Positions 15,447 to 26,608 of a DNA stretch of 47,341 nt are shown here, one piece after another. The stretch is from Bacteroidaceae bacterium (GTDB lineage: Bacteria; Bacteroidota; Bacteroidia; Bacteroidales; Bacteroidaceae), in contig JAFSNB010000030.1 of assembly GCA_017447625.1 (NCBI GenBank), positions 1 through 47,341 of the forward strand, read 5' to 3'. The first letter of the stretch is position 1; the number at the start of each line of letters is the position of its first letter. The notes under the pieces are model-generated. The model had not been told where the DNA came from. It ran no database searches and was given only the letters and a program-made list of their open reading frames with translations. The translations under genes were made by a program, and so were the position numbers.

Positions 15447-16372
15447 GGCTCGATATTATATTTTTCCACCAGCTCGGCAAATCGCTGGCGTGTCTGGTTT
15501 ACAAATTCAACATTCTGGGGTGACGACGGGTCTGTGGGTCGATGTGTCAAAGCCTTGCGTATCGGCTCGAAATCAACGAAATAGCGGTGGCACTCATCGT
15601 CCATAAAGGCCTGAACGAAGCGTTCCCAGACGTAGTCAATGGCCTGCGAAGAGGGGTGCAGCATATCCTCGGCATAGAAGCGGTAATCGCGCAGTTCGTC
15701 CAGCACAAGCTCGTAGGCAGGGAAGTAGTTTACCTGATCGGGGCGCGCCTTCTGCACGGCATCGATGGCGAGCAGCAGAGTGGCCTTGGCCAGCTGGCTG
15801 TCGTGGAAGCCGTATTTGGCATAGCGGAAAGGCGAGACGGTGAATATCACCTGAGCCGAGGGGAAGAGCATACAGATGGAGTTCAGTATGGTCGTGGTCT
15901 CTTCGACCGAGAGCGATACCTCGCGGAAGGTGGCGGCGGGCTGTTTGTGGCAGTTGCCTACGGCCAGAGGCGAAGGCTCCAAGCGCTCGTAATAGCGGTT
16001 TGTGCCGAGAGTGACTATCAGCGTGTCGGGCCTCCACTCGAAGATGCGGCCACGGGCTGAGAGTACACCGGCTTTGCACGCCTCGAGCGAGGTGGCGTTG
16101 AAGCTGCTGTCGGTGAGCCAGCAATGCCATGTCCCGTGCTCATCTTTGAAATAGAGAGTGTCGGAAATGGGATTCTGGGTCAGAGCCTGAAGTATGGACA
16201 AGGGGTTATAGAGAACTCCGAAGGGGTTGACCAGAGCGGGCAGTCCGCTCTGTTTCATCCGCGCTCCGACATGCTCTGCAAAACAGGAACCGAGGAAGGT
16301 CACGTGACTGTTTACGGAGAGTGTCCGGGCGGGTGGCAAAATAGATACTTTTGTAGAGAATTGCATCATCAA
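15443..16372 (-). CDS. GSCFA-domain protein
   Basis: 309 residues. The N-terminal FLGSCFAEHVG (residues ~29-39) is the motif that names the GSCFA family, an SGNH-hydrolase-like fold; VTLGTNRYYE, FTVSPFRYAK and AEDMLHPSSQAIDYVWERF follow in the expected order, the last resembling the D-x-x-H block of SGNH hydrolases. No signal peptide. The substrate is unknown. It overlaps murF-alr by 4 bp, so the two are translated from one message; a link to cell wall or surface glycan modification is possible but only inferred from that. Its own promoter box is at 16412-16419. Confidence 0.85.
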   Translation of the reverse strand: MMMQFSTKVSILPPARTLSVNSHVTFLGSCFAEHVGARMKQSGLPALVNPFGVLYNPLSILQALTQNPISDTLYFKDEHGTWHCWLTDSSFNATSLEACKAGVLSARGRIFEWRPDTLIVTLGTNRYYERLEPSPLAVGNCHKQPAATFREVSLSVEETTTILNSICMLFPSAQVIFTVSPFRYAKYGFHDSQLAKATLLLAIDAVQKARPDQVNYFPAYELVLDELRDYRFYAEDMLHPSSQAIDYVWERFVQAFMDDECHRYFVDFEPIRKALTHRPTDPSSPQNVEFVNQTRQRFAELVEKYNIEP

Positions 16373-16411
16373 AAAGGCTAATGCTTAGGTGTAGTTTTGT
16401 ATTGTCAACGG

Positions 16412-16419
16412 CAAAAGTA
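16412..16419 (-). promoter_or_regulatory. -7 promoter box of the GSCFA/murF-alr operon
   Basis: TACTTTTG on the minus strand, about 40 bases before the GSCFA start. TTTG lies 22 bases further upstream (16442-16445), slightly farther than the usual 19-21. Confidence 0.6.
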
Positions 16420-16459
16420 GTGAAAAGGTGTGAAAGGGGAACAAAAATCATGCTTTTTT

Positions 16460-16490
16460 TTTGCTCTTAAGGTGAAAAGTCCTACATTTG
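16460..16490 (+). promoter_or_regulatory. Perfect Bacteroidetes promoter for dxs
   Basis: TTTG (16460-16463), a 19-base spacer, and TACATTTG (16483-16490) match the TTTG/TAnnTTTG consensus exactly. It is divergent from the GSCFA promoter and sits 23 bases before the dxs ATG. Confidence 0.8.
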
Positions 16491-16512
16491 TACCCAAATT
16501 AACACTCCATTG

Positions 16513-18420
16513 ATGAATAAAGACACGGAGGGAGCACCCCTTCTACCAAATATTGACTATCCGGCAGACCTCCGGAAGCTATCTGTCGAACAGTTGCCAC
16601 AGGTCTGCGACGAACTTCGCCAATTCATTATCGATGAGTTGGCAAAGAACCCCGGACATTTCGCTTCAAGCCTCGGCGTCGTGGAGCTGACAGTGGCCCT
16701 TCATTATGTGTTTGACACGCCCAACGACCGCATAGTTTGGGATGTGGGCCATCAGGCTTACCCGCACAAGATTCTGACGGGACGCCGCAAACGCTTCAGC
16801 ACCAACCGCCATCTGCACGGACTTAAGCCCTTCCCCTCGCCCGAAGAAAGCGAGTATGACTCATTCACCTGCGGACACGCCTCGAACAGCATAAGCGCGG
16901 CTCTCGGAATGGCTATCGCAGCAAAGGCAGGTGGGGAATCTAAGCGCCACGTGGTTGCCGTAATCGGCGACGGAGCCATGAGCGGCGGTCTGGCTTTCGA
17001 GGGGCTGAACAACGCCTCCGGACTGCCCAACGACCTGCTCATCATCCTCAACGACAACAACATGAGCATAGACCGCAGCGTTGGCGGAGTCAAACATCTG
17101 CTACATCAGCTGCAGACCAACCCGACATACAACCGCATCCGATACAAGACAGCCCAGAAGCTCTACTCGTGGGGCTGGGTCGGCGAAGAAGGACGGAGCG
17201 CGATACTACGTTTCAACAACTCGCTGAAATCGTTGCTCACACGCCAGCAGAACATATTCGAAGGAATGAACGTCCGCTATTTCGGCCCGAGCGACGGGCA
17301 CAACGTGATTGAGCTCGTTCACACCCTGCAGAACATCAAGGATATGCGGGGACCGAAACTCCTGCACATACACACCGTGAAGGGCAAGGGCTTCGAACCG
17401 GCTGAAAAGGAGGCTACGCTGTGGCACGCGCCAGGAAAGTTCGACAAAACCACGGGCGAGAGAATCCAATCGGACACCTCCCATCTCCCACCCCGCTTCC
17501 AGGATGTCTTCGGACACACGCTGGTGGAACTGGCGCGGCAGAACGACCGCATCGTGGGCGTAACACCCGCAATGCCGAGCGGATGTAGCATGAACATAAT
17601 GATGCAGGAGATGCCCTCGCGGGCATACGACGTAGGAATAGCCGAAGGACACGCTGTGACGTTCAGCGGCGGAATGTCCAAGGATGGGCTGATGCCCTTC
17701 TGCAACATCTACTCGTCATTCGCCCAGCGCGCCTACGACAATATAATTCACGACCTGGCCATTTCGCGCCTGAATGTGGTGCTATGTTTAGACAGAGCAG
17801 GACTAGTCGGAGAGGATGGCCCCACACACCACGGAGCCTTCGATCTGGCATATCTGCGCCCGATTCCAAACCTGACGGTGGCCTCGCCTATGGATGAGCA
17901 CGAATTGCGCCATCTGATGTTTACAGCCCAACTGCCCAACAAGGGGCCGTTCGTCATTCGCTATCCGCGCGGACGTGGGTCGCTCGTAGATTGGGAATGT
18001 CCGATGCAAGAAGTGCAGGTTGGCACAGGACGCAGGCTCAAAGAGGGCAAGGACGTGGCAGTACTGACTATAGGGCCGATAGGAACAACCGCAGCAAAAG
18101 CCATCAAGGAAGTCGAAACTGAACACCCGGAGATGTCTGTTGCGCACTACGATATGCGATTCCTGAAGCCGCTGGACGTAGCATTGCTGTGCGAAGTTGC
18201 CGAGGGCGGTTTTCGCCGCATCGTAACCGTCGAAGACGGAGTTCGTACGGGCGGTCTGGGCAGTGCCGTTCTGGAATGGATGAGCGACAATGGCTACGGC
18301 ACAACGCCCGTAAGACGTCTCGGACTGCCGGACGAGTTCGTGGAACACGGCACATGTGACGAACTGTATGCCATCTGCGGCATAGACAAAGAAAGTATAA
18401 AGAAAGCTATCACGCTATGA
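16513..18420 (+). CDS. dxs: 1-deoxy-D-xylulose-5-phosphate synthase
   Basis: 635 residues, normal length. Condenses pyruvate with glyceraldehyde 3-phosphate, the first step of the MEP isoprenoid pathway. TPP-binding motif [18 protein letters not shown] with [40 protein letters not shown] and the pyrimidine-domain block [17 protein letters not shown] are all present. The ATG at 16513 is preferred over an in-frame TTG at 16510. It starts a long co-directional block and overlaps trkA by 4 bp (ATGA), so expression of the two is coupled. Confidence 0.96.
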   Translation: MNKDTEGAPLLPNIDYPADLRKLSVEQLPQVCDELRQFIIDELAKNPGHFASSLGVVELTVALHYVFDTPNDRIVWDVGHQAYPHKILTGRRKRFSTNRHLHGLKPFPSPEESEYDSFTCGHASNSISAALGMAIAAKAGGESKRHVVAVIGDGAMSGGLAFEGLNNASGLPNDLLIILNDNNMSIDRSVGGVKHLLHQLQTNPTYNRIRYKTAQKLYSWGWVGEEGRSAILRFNNSLKSLLTRQQNIFEGMNVRYFGPSDGHNVIELVHTLQNIKDMRGPKLLHIHTVKGKGFEPAEKEATLWHAPGKFDKTTGERIQSDTSHLPPRFQDVFGHTLVELARQNDRIVGVTPAMPSGCSMNIMMQEMPSRAYDVGIAEGHAVTFSGGMSKDGLMPFCNIYSSFAQRAYDNIIHDLAISRLNVVLCLDRAGLVGEDGPTHHGAFDLAYLRPIPNLTVASPMDEHELRHLMFTAQLPNKGPFVIRYPRGRGSLVDWECPMQEVQVGTGRRLKEGKDVAVLTIGPIGTTAAKAIKEVETEHPEMSVAHYDMRFLKPLDVALLCEVAEGGFRRIVTVEDGVRTGGLGSAVLEWMSDNGYGTTPVRRLGLPDEFVEHGTCDELYAICGIDKESIKKAITL

Positions 18421-19805
18421 AGATAATTATTGCAGGCGCCGGAGCCGTAGGCACTCATCTGGCTGAACTTCTTTCCAAGGAGAGCCAGGACATCGTACTC
18501 ATAGACCCGGACGAGGATAAGCTGACGCGTGCCAGCGAAGGCCTGGACCTGATGACCCTGACGGCCGAACCCACGAGCATAAGCGGACTGAAAGAGGCCG
18601 GCACGCCTCAGGCAGACCTCTTTATCGCCGTCACCCCGAGCGAGACGCGAAACATAGCCTGCTGTATGCTGGCACACAACCTCGGGGCAAAGAAGACCGT
18701 GGCCCGAATAGACAACTCCGAATATATGGAGCCGCGCAACCGCGACTTCTTTGAGACTATGGGCATCGGAAGCCTGATTTATCCCGAGATGCTGGCCGCA
18801 AGCGAAATCGTTGACGGCGTGAAACGCTCTTGGGTAAGACAGTACTGGGAAGTGCACGGCGGCGCGCTCATCATGCTCGGAATAAAGTTGCGCGAGGAGG
18901 CGGCTCCGCTGTTTAACACACCCCTGAAAGACCTCTGCAAACCCGACACCCCATGGCATATCGTGGCAATCAAGCGCGACGAAGCGACTATTATCCCAGG
19001 CGGTCTAGATGTTCTGCAACTGGGAGACATCGCCTATTTCATGACCACGAAGAAGCACATGCCGCTTATCAGGCAGATTGTGGGCAAGGAGAAATATGCG
19101 GATGTGAGGAAACTGATGATTATGGGCGGAGGACGCATTTCCGTACACACTTGCCATCAGCTGCCTGACTATATGGAGGCTAAGCTTATCGAACTCAATC
19201 CCGCCAGATGTGCACGGTTAGCAGACTTACTTGACAACGATAACGTAATGATAATCAACGGTGACGGACGAGACTCTCAACTTTTACTCGAAGAGGGAAT
19301 CCGCAACACTCAAGCTTTCTGCGCCCTCACAGACGAGGCCGAGACGAACATCCTGGCCTGTCTCGCAGCCAAGCGCATGGGTGTTCGCAAGACCGTTGCT
19401 CTGATTGAAAACCTGGAATATGTGTCTATGGCCGAGAAACTGGACATCGGCACAATCATCAACAAGAAGACTATAGCTGCCAGCCACATCTACAAGATGA
19501 TGATGGAAGCTGACGTGATGAATGTGAAAGGACTCACCATAGCCGACGCGGAGGTGGCTGAGTTCATCGCTTCAGAAGGCTCGCCCGTATGCGAGAAACC
19601 GGTGATGGAGCTGGGACTGCCCAAGGGCATAACCATTGGCGGACTTGTGCGCAACGGCGTGGGACAGCTCGTCAGCGGCCGTTCGCAGATTCTGCCCGGA
19701 GACCGAGTAGTGGCTTTCGCCCGCACATCTATGATCAAGCAGATGGAGCGCTTCTTTAAGAAGCCCAAAAGCTCACTAATGTCAATACTGAGAGGCAAAG
19801 AGTGA
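18417..19805 (+). CDS. trkA: Trk potassium transporter regulatory NAD-binding subunit
   Basis: 462 residues made of two tandem RCK units (~1-225 and ~228-462). The first begins [19 protein letters not shown], a G-x-G-x-x-G NAD-binding fold with acidic D following (LIDPDED); the second begins [12 protein letters not shown]. Each is followed by a TrkA-C domain, the last ending [18 protein letters not shown]. It is a peripheral membrane protein gating the TrkH channel. No trkH gene is in the window. Start overlaps dxs, and its stop overlaps the next gene's GTG start. Confidence 0.93.
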   Translation: MKIIIAGAGAVGTHLAELLSKESQDIVLIDPDEDKLTRASEGLDLMTLTAEPTSISGLKEAGTPQADLFIAVTPSETRNIACCMLAHNLGAKKTVARIDNSEYMEPRNRDFFETMGIGSLIYPEMLAASEIVDGVKRSWVRQYWEVHGGALIMLGIKLREEAAPLFNTPLKDLCKPDTPWHIVAIKRDEATIIPGGLDVLQLGDIAYFMTTKKHMPLIRQIVGKEKYADVRKLMIMGGGRISVHTCHQLPDYMEAKLIELNPARCARLADLLDNDNVMIINGDGRDSQLLLEEGIRNTQAFCALTDEAETNILACLAAKRMGVRKTVALIENLEYVSMAEKLDIGTIINKKTIAASHIYKMMMEADVMNVKGLTIADAEVAEFIASEGSPVCEKPVMELGLPKGITIGGLVRNGVGQLVSGRSQILPGDRVVAFARTSMIKQMERFFKKPKSSLMSILRGKE

Positions 19806-20530
19806 TTCATATCAGGATTCCAGAAGACGAATCACGCAGGCTGAGTTTCTATCTCGCTGCAGAGGAGTATGTGGCCCGACGGCTCAACGACGGTCCCGAC
19901 TGCTTCTTTATGTGGCAGGTCGAACCGACCGTAATCTTCGGCCGCAACCAGGACATCGAGGCCGAGGTGAATCTGGACTATTGCCGTGAGCATCACATTC
20001 AGTTCTTTCGACGTCGCAGCGGCGGCGGATGCGTCTATGCTGACAAGAGCAATGTGATGATGAGCTATATCACACGCGACGAGCAGGTCGGCTTCACCTT
20101 CAACCGATATATGACGCTCGTCACGTCCATGCTGGCAGAGCTGGGCCTGCCTGCAACATCAACTCAGCATAACGACGTGCTAATCGACGGGCGAAAAGTC
20201 TCAGGCAACGCCTTTTACCACATTCCCGGACACAGCATCGTACACGGGACTATGCTCTTTGACACGGATATGGAACACATGCTGCACGCCATCACCCCAC
20301 CCCGCGAAAAGCTTGACTCCCACGGCGTGCAGAGCGTGCGCCAGCGAATAACCCTGCTGAAAGAACATACCTCGCTAACTATAGAGCAGTTCAAGCAGCA
20401 CGCCATAGCCCGCCTCTGCGACAGCGAACGCCTCCTAACGCCGGAAGACATAAAAGAGGTAGAGCAAATCGAGCTAGGCTATCTTGACCCAAGATTTATT
20501 TGGGGTAAGAGTTTAAAGTTTAATGTTTAA
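19802..20530 (+). CDS. Lipoate-protein ligase
   Basis: 242 residues, GTG start overlapping the trkA stop. LplA/BPL fold: VIFGRNQDIEAEVN, RRRSGGGCVYADKSNVM (lipoyl-AMP loop) and HNDVLIDGRKVSGNAFYH with the catalytic Lys. It attaches lipoate to carrier proteins; directly upstream of the glycine cleavage genes its obvious client is GcvH, whose acceptor Lys is encoded 1.4 kb downstream. It lacks the C-terminal accessory domain of E. coli LplA (338 residues), like shorter LplA/LipM types. The last residues (SLKFNV) are written by a 7-bp repeat array that runs through the stop codon. Confidence 0.88.
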   Translation: MIHIRIPEDESRRLSFYLAAEEYVARRLNDGPDCFFMWQVEPTVIFGRNQDIEAEVNLDYCREHHIQFFRRRSGGGCVYADKSNVMMSYITRDEQVGFTFNRYMTLVTSMLAELGLPATSTQHNDVLIDGRKVSGNAFYHIPGHSIVHGTMLFDTDMEHMLHAITPPREKLDSHGVQSVRQRITLLKEHTSLTIEQFKQHAIARLCDSERLLTPEDIKEVEQIELGYLDPRFIWGKSLKFNV

Positions 20531-20573
20531 AGTTTAATGTAAATAGCTAATTCGTAAATCGTCAAATCGTAAC
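20511..20573. repeat. 7-bp array (GTTTAAN) running through the lipoate ligase stop codon
   Basis: GTTTAAA, GTTTAAT, GTTTAAA, GTTTAAT, GTAAATA (20511-20545), then CGTAAAT/CGTCAAAT units. The array both encodes the final residues and supplies the TAA stop. Confidence 0.85.
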
Positions 20574-20590
20574 TTATAAAGGCTAACAAT

Positions 20591-21703
20591 ATGGAAGAGA
20601 AAAAGACATGTCTTTATGACAAACATGTGGCTCTTGGAGCTTTGATGTCCCCATTTGGAGGCTTCATTATGCCAATTCAGTATTCGTCTATCATAGACGA
20701 GCATAACGCCGTGCGCCAACATTGCGGGGTGTTCGACGTTTCGCACATGGGTGAAGTGAGAGTGACTGGACCTGACGCTGAGCGTTACGTGAACCACATC
20801 TTCACCAACGACATCACCGATGCGCCGCAATACAAGATATACTACGGGATGATGTGTTATCCCGACGGCGGCACGGTGGACGATTTGCTGGTTTATAAGA
20901 TGGGCGAGAATGACTTTTTCATAGTGATTAACGCCGCCAACATAGACAAGGACGTGGCGTGGATGCTTCAGAATGCCGACGGATTAGATGTGAAGATTGA
21001 CCACCAGAGCGACTACTACGGACAGTTGGCCGTACAAGGCCCCGAGGCTGAGAGCGTAGTCGAAGAGGTGCTCGGTCTGGAATGTAGCGAGCTGGTCTTC
21101 TATACGGTAAAAGTGGCCCACCCCCAGCCCCTCCCCAATGGAGGGGAGGACACCTCTATAATAATCTCACGCACCGGATACACCGGCGAGGACGGCTTCG
21201 AGATCTATGGCTCACACGATTACATACGCGCCGCATGGGACAAGCTGATTGCCAGCGGCAAATGCAAGCCCTGCGGTCTGGGATGCCGCGACACCCTGCG
21301 CTTCGAGGTCGGACTGCCGCTCTATGGTGATGAGCTGAGTGCAGAGATAACCCCGATAATGGCAGGATTGGGCATATTCGTGAAACTGGACAAGCCCGAA
21401 TTCATCGGCCGTGATGCTCTCGCCAAGCAGAAGGCTGAGGGCGCACCCAAGAAACTGGTTGGAATAGAACTGAAGGACAAGGCGATTCCTCGTCACGGAT
21501 ATGCAGTACTTGCCGACGGGCAACCCATCGGCGAGGTCACCACTGGGTACCATTGCCTGAGTGTAGATAAGAGCGTTTGCATGGCTCTTATTGACGCTCA
21601 GTATGCAAAACTCGGCACCGAGGTCGAAGTCCAGATCCGCAAGAAGACATTCCCCGGTATCGTGGTCAAGAAGAAGTTCTACGAGAAGCACCATAAGAAA
21701 TAA
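20591..21703 (+). CDS. gcvT: Glycine cleavage system T protein (aminomethyltransferase)
   Basis: 370 residues. Transfers the methylene group from GcvH-bound aminomethyl-lipoate to tetrahydrofolate. Motifs: HVALGALMSPFGGF, FDVSHMGEVRVTG, NDITDAPQYKIYYGMM, LAVQGPEAE, SRTGYTGEDGFEIY, PCGLGCRDTLRFE and TGYHCLSV. A short insertion AHPQPLPNGGED sits between the KV and TSIIISRTGY segments and is encoded by a C-run/G-run hairpin element; ordinary GcvT proteins have only a short turn here. No glycine riboswitch fits in the 60-bp leader, so control may be from the dxs promoter. Confidence 0.95.
   Translation: MEEKKTCLYDKHVALGALMSPFGGFIMPIQYSSIIDEHNAVRQHCGVFDVSHMGEVRVTGPDAERYVNHIFTNDITDAPQYKIYYGMMCYPDGGTVDDLLVYKMGENDFFIVINAANIDKDVAWMLQNADGLDVKIDHQSDYYGQLAVQGPEAESVVEEVLGLECSELVFYTVKVAHPQPLPNGGEDTSIIISRTGYTGEDGFEIYGSHDYIRAAWDKLIASGKCKPCGLGCRDTLRFEVGLPLYGDELSAEITPIMAGLGIFVKLDKPEFIGRDALAKQKAEGAPKKLVGIELKDKAIPRHGYAVLADGQPIGEVTTGYHCLSVDKSVCMALIDAQYAKLGTEVEVQIRKKTFPGIVVKKKFYEKHHKK
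21118..21150. repeat. C-run/G-run hairpin element inside gcvT
   Basis: CCCCTCC (21128-21134), loop CCAAT, GGAGGGG (21140-21146) with a leading CCCCC. It encodes HPQPLPNGGED in frame at a surface turn before the SRTGYTGEDG motif. Confidence 0.9.
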
Positions 21704-21713
21704 TCATATTTCT

Positions 21714-21780
21714 TATGTAAAATGTAGAATGTAGAATCGATTGCAAATCAATCGATGATGTAAAATGTAGAATGTAAAAT
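21714..21780. repeat. 7-bp array (ATGTAGA) interrupted by a perfect hairpin
   Basis: ATGTAAA/ATGTAGA heptamers flank both sides of ATCGATTG (21736-21743), loop CAAAT, CAATCGAT (21749-21756). The hairpin looks inserted into, or bracketed by, the array. It lies in the gcvT-gcvH spacer. Confidence 0.8.
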
Positions 21781-21842
21781 ATACTAATAACTCTAATATT
21801 AATCACTAAAAGAATGACCCTATAAGCTTCCTTGTGCTAGCC

Positions 21843-21900
21843 ACGCCCCTCCCTTCACCCCTCCTCAGGGAGGGGTCGGGGGTGGGCACCTGGGGGTGGG
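21843..21900. repeat. C-run/G-run element upstream of gcvH
   Basis: CCCCTCCC...CCCCTCC-TCA-GGGAGGGG followed by GGGGGTGGG and GGGGGTGGG. It ends 13 bp before the gcvH ATG, so it occupies the place of the ribosome binding region and could fold in the mRNA leader. Confidence 0.8.
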
Positions 21901-21909
21901 TCTTTTATT

Positions 21910-22299
21910 ATGGCAAAATTTGAACAAGGACTCTATTACAGCGAGTCACACGAGTATGTTCGTGTAGAAGGAAACATTGGAATCATCGGCATCAGCGACT
22001 ACGCTCAGCACGCTCTCGGCAACGTGGTTTATGTTGATATGCCCGAAGAAGACGACGAAGTAACCGCAGGCGAGGAATTCGGCGCTGTGGAAAGCGTTAA
22101 AGCTGCCAGCGACCTCATCGCTCCAGTCAGCGGCACCGTGATCGAGGTGAACGAAGCTCTCGAAGACCAGCCGGAGCTCATCAATCAGGATGCGTTCGGC
22201 GCCGGTTGGATTATCAAGGTGGAACTCTCCGACGAGGCAGAATTGGATGCCTTGATGGATGCCGCCGCCTACGAGGAACATTGCAACAACGAACATTAA
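21910..22299 (+). CDS. gcvH: Glycine cleavage system H protein
   Basis: 129 residues, normal length. Lipoyl carrier that shuttles the aminomethyl group between P, T and L proteins. YYSESHEYVRVEGNIGIIGI at the start, then GAVESVKAASDLIAPVSG with the lipoylated Lys (residue ~64), and LINQDAFGAGWIIKVE. The nearest source of lipoylation is the ligase encoded upstream. The leader carries a GC-rich hairpin element. Confidence 0.96.
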   Translation: MAKFEQGLYYSESHEYVRVEGNIGIIGISDYAQHALGNVVYVDMPEEDDEVTAGEEFGAVESVKAASDLIAPVSGTVIEVNEALEDQPELINQDAFGAGWIIKVELSDEAELDALMDAAAYEEHCNNEH

Positions 22300-22315
22300 G
22301 GATGCGCGCAGCCTA

Positions 22316-22353
22316 AATCGTAAAATCTTTAAATCGTAAAATCGTAAAATTAA
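22316..22353. repeat. 8-bp array (AAATCGTA type)
   Basis: Four to five units of TAAATCGT/TAAAATCGT fill the 57-bp spacer between gcvH and gcvPA. Confidence 0.75.
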
Positions 22354-22356
22354 TCT

Positions 22357-23687
<1,331 letters not shown>

Positions 23688-23691
<4 letters not shown>

Positions 23692-25100
23692 ATAATAGAC
23701 TTTATGGGAATCTGATATTCGAACTCTCCCGCCCAGGCAGACGGGGGTATTCATTGCCCGCGAACTCGTTCGGCAAATACTCAACAGCAGACCTGCCCGA
23801 GACTCTGCGCCGTAAGGAAGAGGCCGAACTGCCTGAATGCGACGAACTGACAGTTGTGCGTCACTATACCAATCTGAGCCACAACAACTTCGGCGTGAAC
23901 GACGGTTTCTACCCGCTCGGCTCCTGTACGATGAAATACAACCCTATCATCAATGAGGAGATTGCAGCCCGCCCGGAGTTCACCGCTATTCACCCGCTGC
24001 AGCCCGACTTCACCTGTGAGGGCTCTGTGGCTGTGATTTCGGAACTGCGTAAGATGCTCTCGGAGCTCACTGGTCTCTATGACTTCACCCTCAACCCGAT
24101 GGCAGGAGCTCACGGCGAGCTTACCGGACTGATGATTATCCGCGCTTACCACGAGAGCCGCGGTGACGACGCTCGCACCAAGGTGCTTATCCCCGACTCT
24201 GCTCACGGCACCAACCCCGCCAGCGCTGCCGTATGCGGACTGGAGGTTGTCGAGGTGAAGAGTCTGACAGACGGAACCGTGGATGTCGAAGACCTGCGCC
24301 GCCTCGTGGCTGAAAACCAAGGCACGATTGCTGCAATGATGATGACAAATCCGAACACTCTCGGACTCTTCGAGCGCAGTATTCCGGAAATCGCTGAGTT
24401 AATTCATGCTGAAGGCGGCCTGATGTACTACGACGGAGCGAACCTGAATCCGATGCTCGGCGCCTGTCGTCCGGGTGATATGGGCTTTGACGTAATGCAC
24501 ATAAACCTGCACAAGACCTTCTCCACACCTCATGGCGGAGGCGGCCCAGGTAGCGGCCCCGTAGGAGTTCGCAAGGGACTGGAGCAGTTCTTCCCCACCG
24601 TGGGCGCGTTCAACGGCAACTTCGGCGTTTATATCAAGGCACTCGTTTATATCCTCACTCTCGGACGCGAGAATATAAGCATGGTTGGCCCGCTGGCCAC
24701 CCTTAACGCAAACTATATCAAGGAACGTCTGAAGGATGTTTATGAGCTTCCTATAGAAGGCCTGTGCAAGCACGAATTTGTGTTCAACGGTCTCAAGGAC
24801 AAATCCACTGGAGTCACCACGATGGATGTAGCCAAGCGCCTTCTCGACTACGGTTACCACGCTCCGACAATCTATTTCCCCCTGCTCTTCCACGAGTCAC
24901 TTATGATAGAGCCAACGGAGAACGAGAGCAAGGAGACAATAGACGGTTTTATCAGCGTTATGCGCCGCATCGCAGAGGAGGCTCTGAGCGACCCGGAAAT
25001 GGTGAAGAGCGCCCCACACACCACCCCAATTGGGCGTGTCGATGACGTTCTCGCCGCCAAACATCCGGTGGTGACATATAGGCAAATCCTCAGCGAATAG
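23688..25100 (+). CDS. gcvPB: Glycine decarboxylase P protein, C-terminal subunit
   Basis: 470 residues. Catalytic subunit with the PLP Lys in MHINLHKTFSTPHGGGGPGSGP (residue ~273). Other family blocks: NNFGVNDGFYPLGSCTMKYNP, NPMAGAHGELTGLM, PDSAHGTNPASAAVCG, MMTNPNTLGLFE and YDGANLNPMLG. Full length. Translationally coupled to gcvPA through ATGA. No repeat insertion was seen in this gene, unlike its neighbours. Confidence 0.96.
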
Positions 25101-25127
25101 TTTAATGTTTAATGTTTAATGTAAATA
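25100..25127. repeat. 7-bp array (TTTAATG) before lpd
   Basis: Three units TTTAATG followed by TAAATAC fill the gcvPB-lpd spacer; same family as the array at 20511. Confidence 0.85.
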
Positions 25128-25142
25128 CTATAGTTGGCAGCT

Positions 25143-26600
25143 ATGACTAAAGAGACATCATCCAGTCTAACTCATTCTGCTCCCTCCCTAACAGGGAGGG
25201 CGGGGGGAGAGTCCGCGGGGGGAGAGTCTCTACTCATCCTCGGCGCTGGCCCCGGAGGTTACCGCGCCGCTGCCTATGCGGCACAAAAGGGGCTCAAGGT
25301 GACAGTCATCGAGGCGGCAGAGGCTGGAGGCACTTGCCTGAACTGCGGATGCATCCCAACGAAGAGCCTCTGTCACGACGCAGAGATTGGGAGTCGCGAC
25401 TTCGCAGCCGTAATGGCACGCAAGGACGAGGTGGTGACATCGCTCCGCAGCGGTGTCGAGACGATTCTTTCAGCTCCGAACATTTCCCTCGTGCGCGGGC
25501 GCGCGCAATTCATTAATAATAATACTGTGCGCGTAGGCGACGAAGAATACACCGCAGACAACATCATCATAGCAACAGGATCGCGGGCCAAGCTACCTCC
25601 TATCCCAGGAATAGACAGCCCGCGCGTGGTCACTTCCACCGAGATGCTGGCCCTCAACGAAAAGCCCGAACGTCTCTGCATTATCGGCGCAGGCGTTATC
25701 GGACTGGAATTCGCATCCTGCTTCTCTGCCTTCGGCAGCAAAGTCACGGTTATAGAGTTCATGAAAGAGTGTCTGCCCACGATGGACTCCGACATAGCCA
25801 AGCGCCTACGCAAAACATTAGAGAAGCGCGGCATCGAGTTCCATCTGCAGAGTGCCGTAGAGAGTATCGAGGACAAGAGCGACTGCGCTGTGGTCCACTT
25901 TAAGAAAGAAAGCAAGAAAAAAATCCTTCCCCCCACGACTTCTCTCCCCCCCACGGGTTCTCTCCCCCCCACGGGGGGAGTTGGAGAGGGGCCCGGAGAG
26001 GGGCCCGGAGAGAGGCCCGGAGAGGGGCTTTCAACTGTCGAAGCCGACCTTGTTCTGGTGGCTACAGGCCGCGCCGCAAATATCGAGGGGCTGAATCTGG
26101 AAGCCACGAGCGTCCAGACCGACCGCCGCGGCATAGTGGTCAATCCAGAGACTTTTGAGGCCGCCCCTCACGTCTATGCCATAGGTGATGTCAACGGACG
26201 ACAGATGCTGGCTCACGCCGCTACCTATCAGGGACTGCGGGCCGTGAACCACATCCTCGGCATCAAGGACAATATCCGTCTTGACATTATGCCAGCAGCT
26301 GTATTCACCCATCCGGAGGCTGCCAGCGTCGGCCCGACCGAAGATCAGTCGTTCACAGTTCACAAAGCTATCTACCGCGCTAACGGCAAGGCTCTGGCCA
26401 CAGAAACATCCGAAGGGCTCGTCAAAATCCTTACTGACGAGTCTGACCGCATCGTAGCTGCACACATCCTCGGCTCTCACGCCGCAGACATGGTTCAGGA
26501 GATTGCCGCTCTGATGAACTGCGACGTAACCCTTTCTCACCTCCGCGATATGGTGCACATCCACCCGACCCTCGCGGAAATGCTAACCGAAGTATCCTGA
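25143..26600 (+). CDS. lpd: Dihydrolipoyl dehydrogenase (L protein)
   Basis: 485 residues from ATG 25143 (an in-frame TTG at 25134 is less likely). Reoxidises dihydrolipoyl-GcvH with NAD. FAD motif LILGAGPGGYRAAAYAAQKG, redox-active GGTCLNCGCIPTKSLC (with an extra Cys between the two redox Cys), NAD motif IIGAGVIGLEFAS, AIGDVNGRQMLAHAA and the C-terminal HIHPTLAEML. Two repeat-derived insertions: an N-terminal ~20-residue Ser/Gly stretch before the FAD strand, and LPPTTSLPPTGSLPPTGG plus GEGPGEGPGERPGEG within the NAD domain. Both are in frame. It closes the gcv block, before a 22-bp palindrome array and a terminator. Confidence 0.95.
   Translation: MTKETSSSLTHSAPSLTGRAGGESAGGESLLILGAGPGGYRAAAYAAQKGLKVTVIEAAEAGGTCLNCGCIPTKSLCHDAEIGSRDFAAVMARKDEVVTSLRSGVETILSAPNISLVRGRAQFINNNTVRVGDEEYTADNIIIATGSRAKLPPIPGIDSPRVVTSTEMLALNEKPERLCIIGAGVIGLEFASCFSAFGSKVTVIEFMKECLPTMDSDIAKRLRKTLEKRGIEFHLQSAVESIEDKSDCAVVHFKKESKKKILPPTTSLPPTGSLPPTGGVGEGPGEGPGERPGEGLSTVEADLVLVATGRAANIEGLNLEATSVQTDRRGIVVNPETFEAAPHVYAIGDVNGRQMLAHAATYQGLRAVNHILGIKDNIRLDIMPAAVFTHPEAASVGPTEDQSFTVHKAIYRANGKALATETSEGLVKILTDESDRIVAAHILGSHAADMVQEIAALMNCDVTLSHLRDMVHIHPTLAEMLTEVS
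25178..25232. repeat. C-run/G-run element in the lpd N-terminus
   Basis: CCCTCCCT-AACA-GGGAGGG followed by two GGGGGGAGAGTC units. It encodes a PSLTGRAGGESAGGES stretch just before the FAD-binding strand. Confidence 0.85.
25925..26031. repeat. Expanded C-run/G-run element inside lpd
   Basis: Three CTCTCCCCCCCACG-type units (period 18) are followed by GGGGGGAGTT and three GAGAGGGGCCCG units (period 12-15). The first half is complementary in style to the second, so the mRNA can form a long hairpin. It encodes Pro/Thr-rich then Gly/Glu-rich low-complexity sequence. Confidence 0.9.
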
Positions 26601-26608
26601 CGAATCGT

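Noticed and set aside
20531-20590. Glycine riboswitch before gcvT
   Set aside because: The leader is only 60 bp and consists of 7/8-bp repeats; no tandem aptamer core is visible, nor is there room for one in the other gcv spacers.
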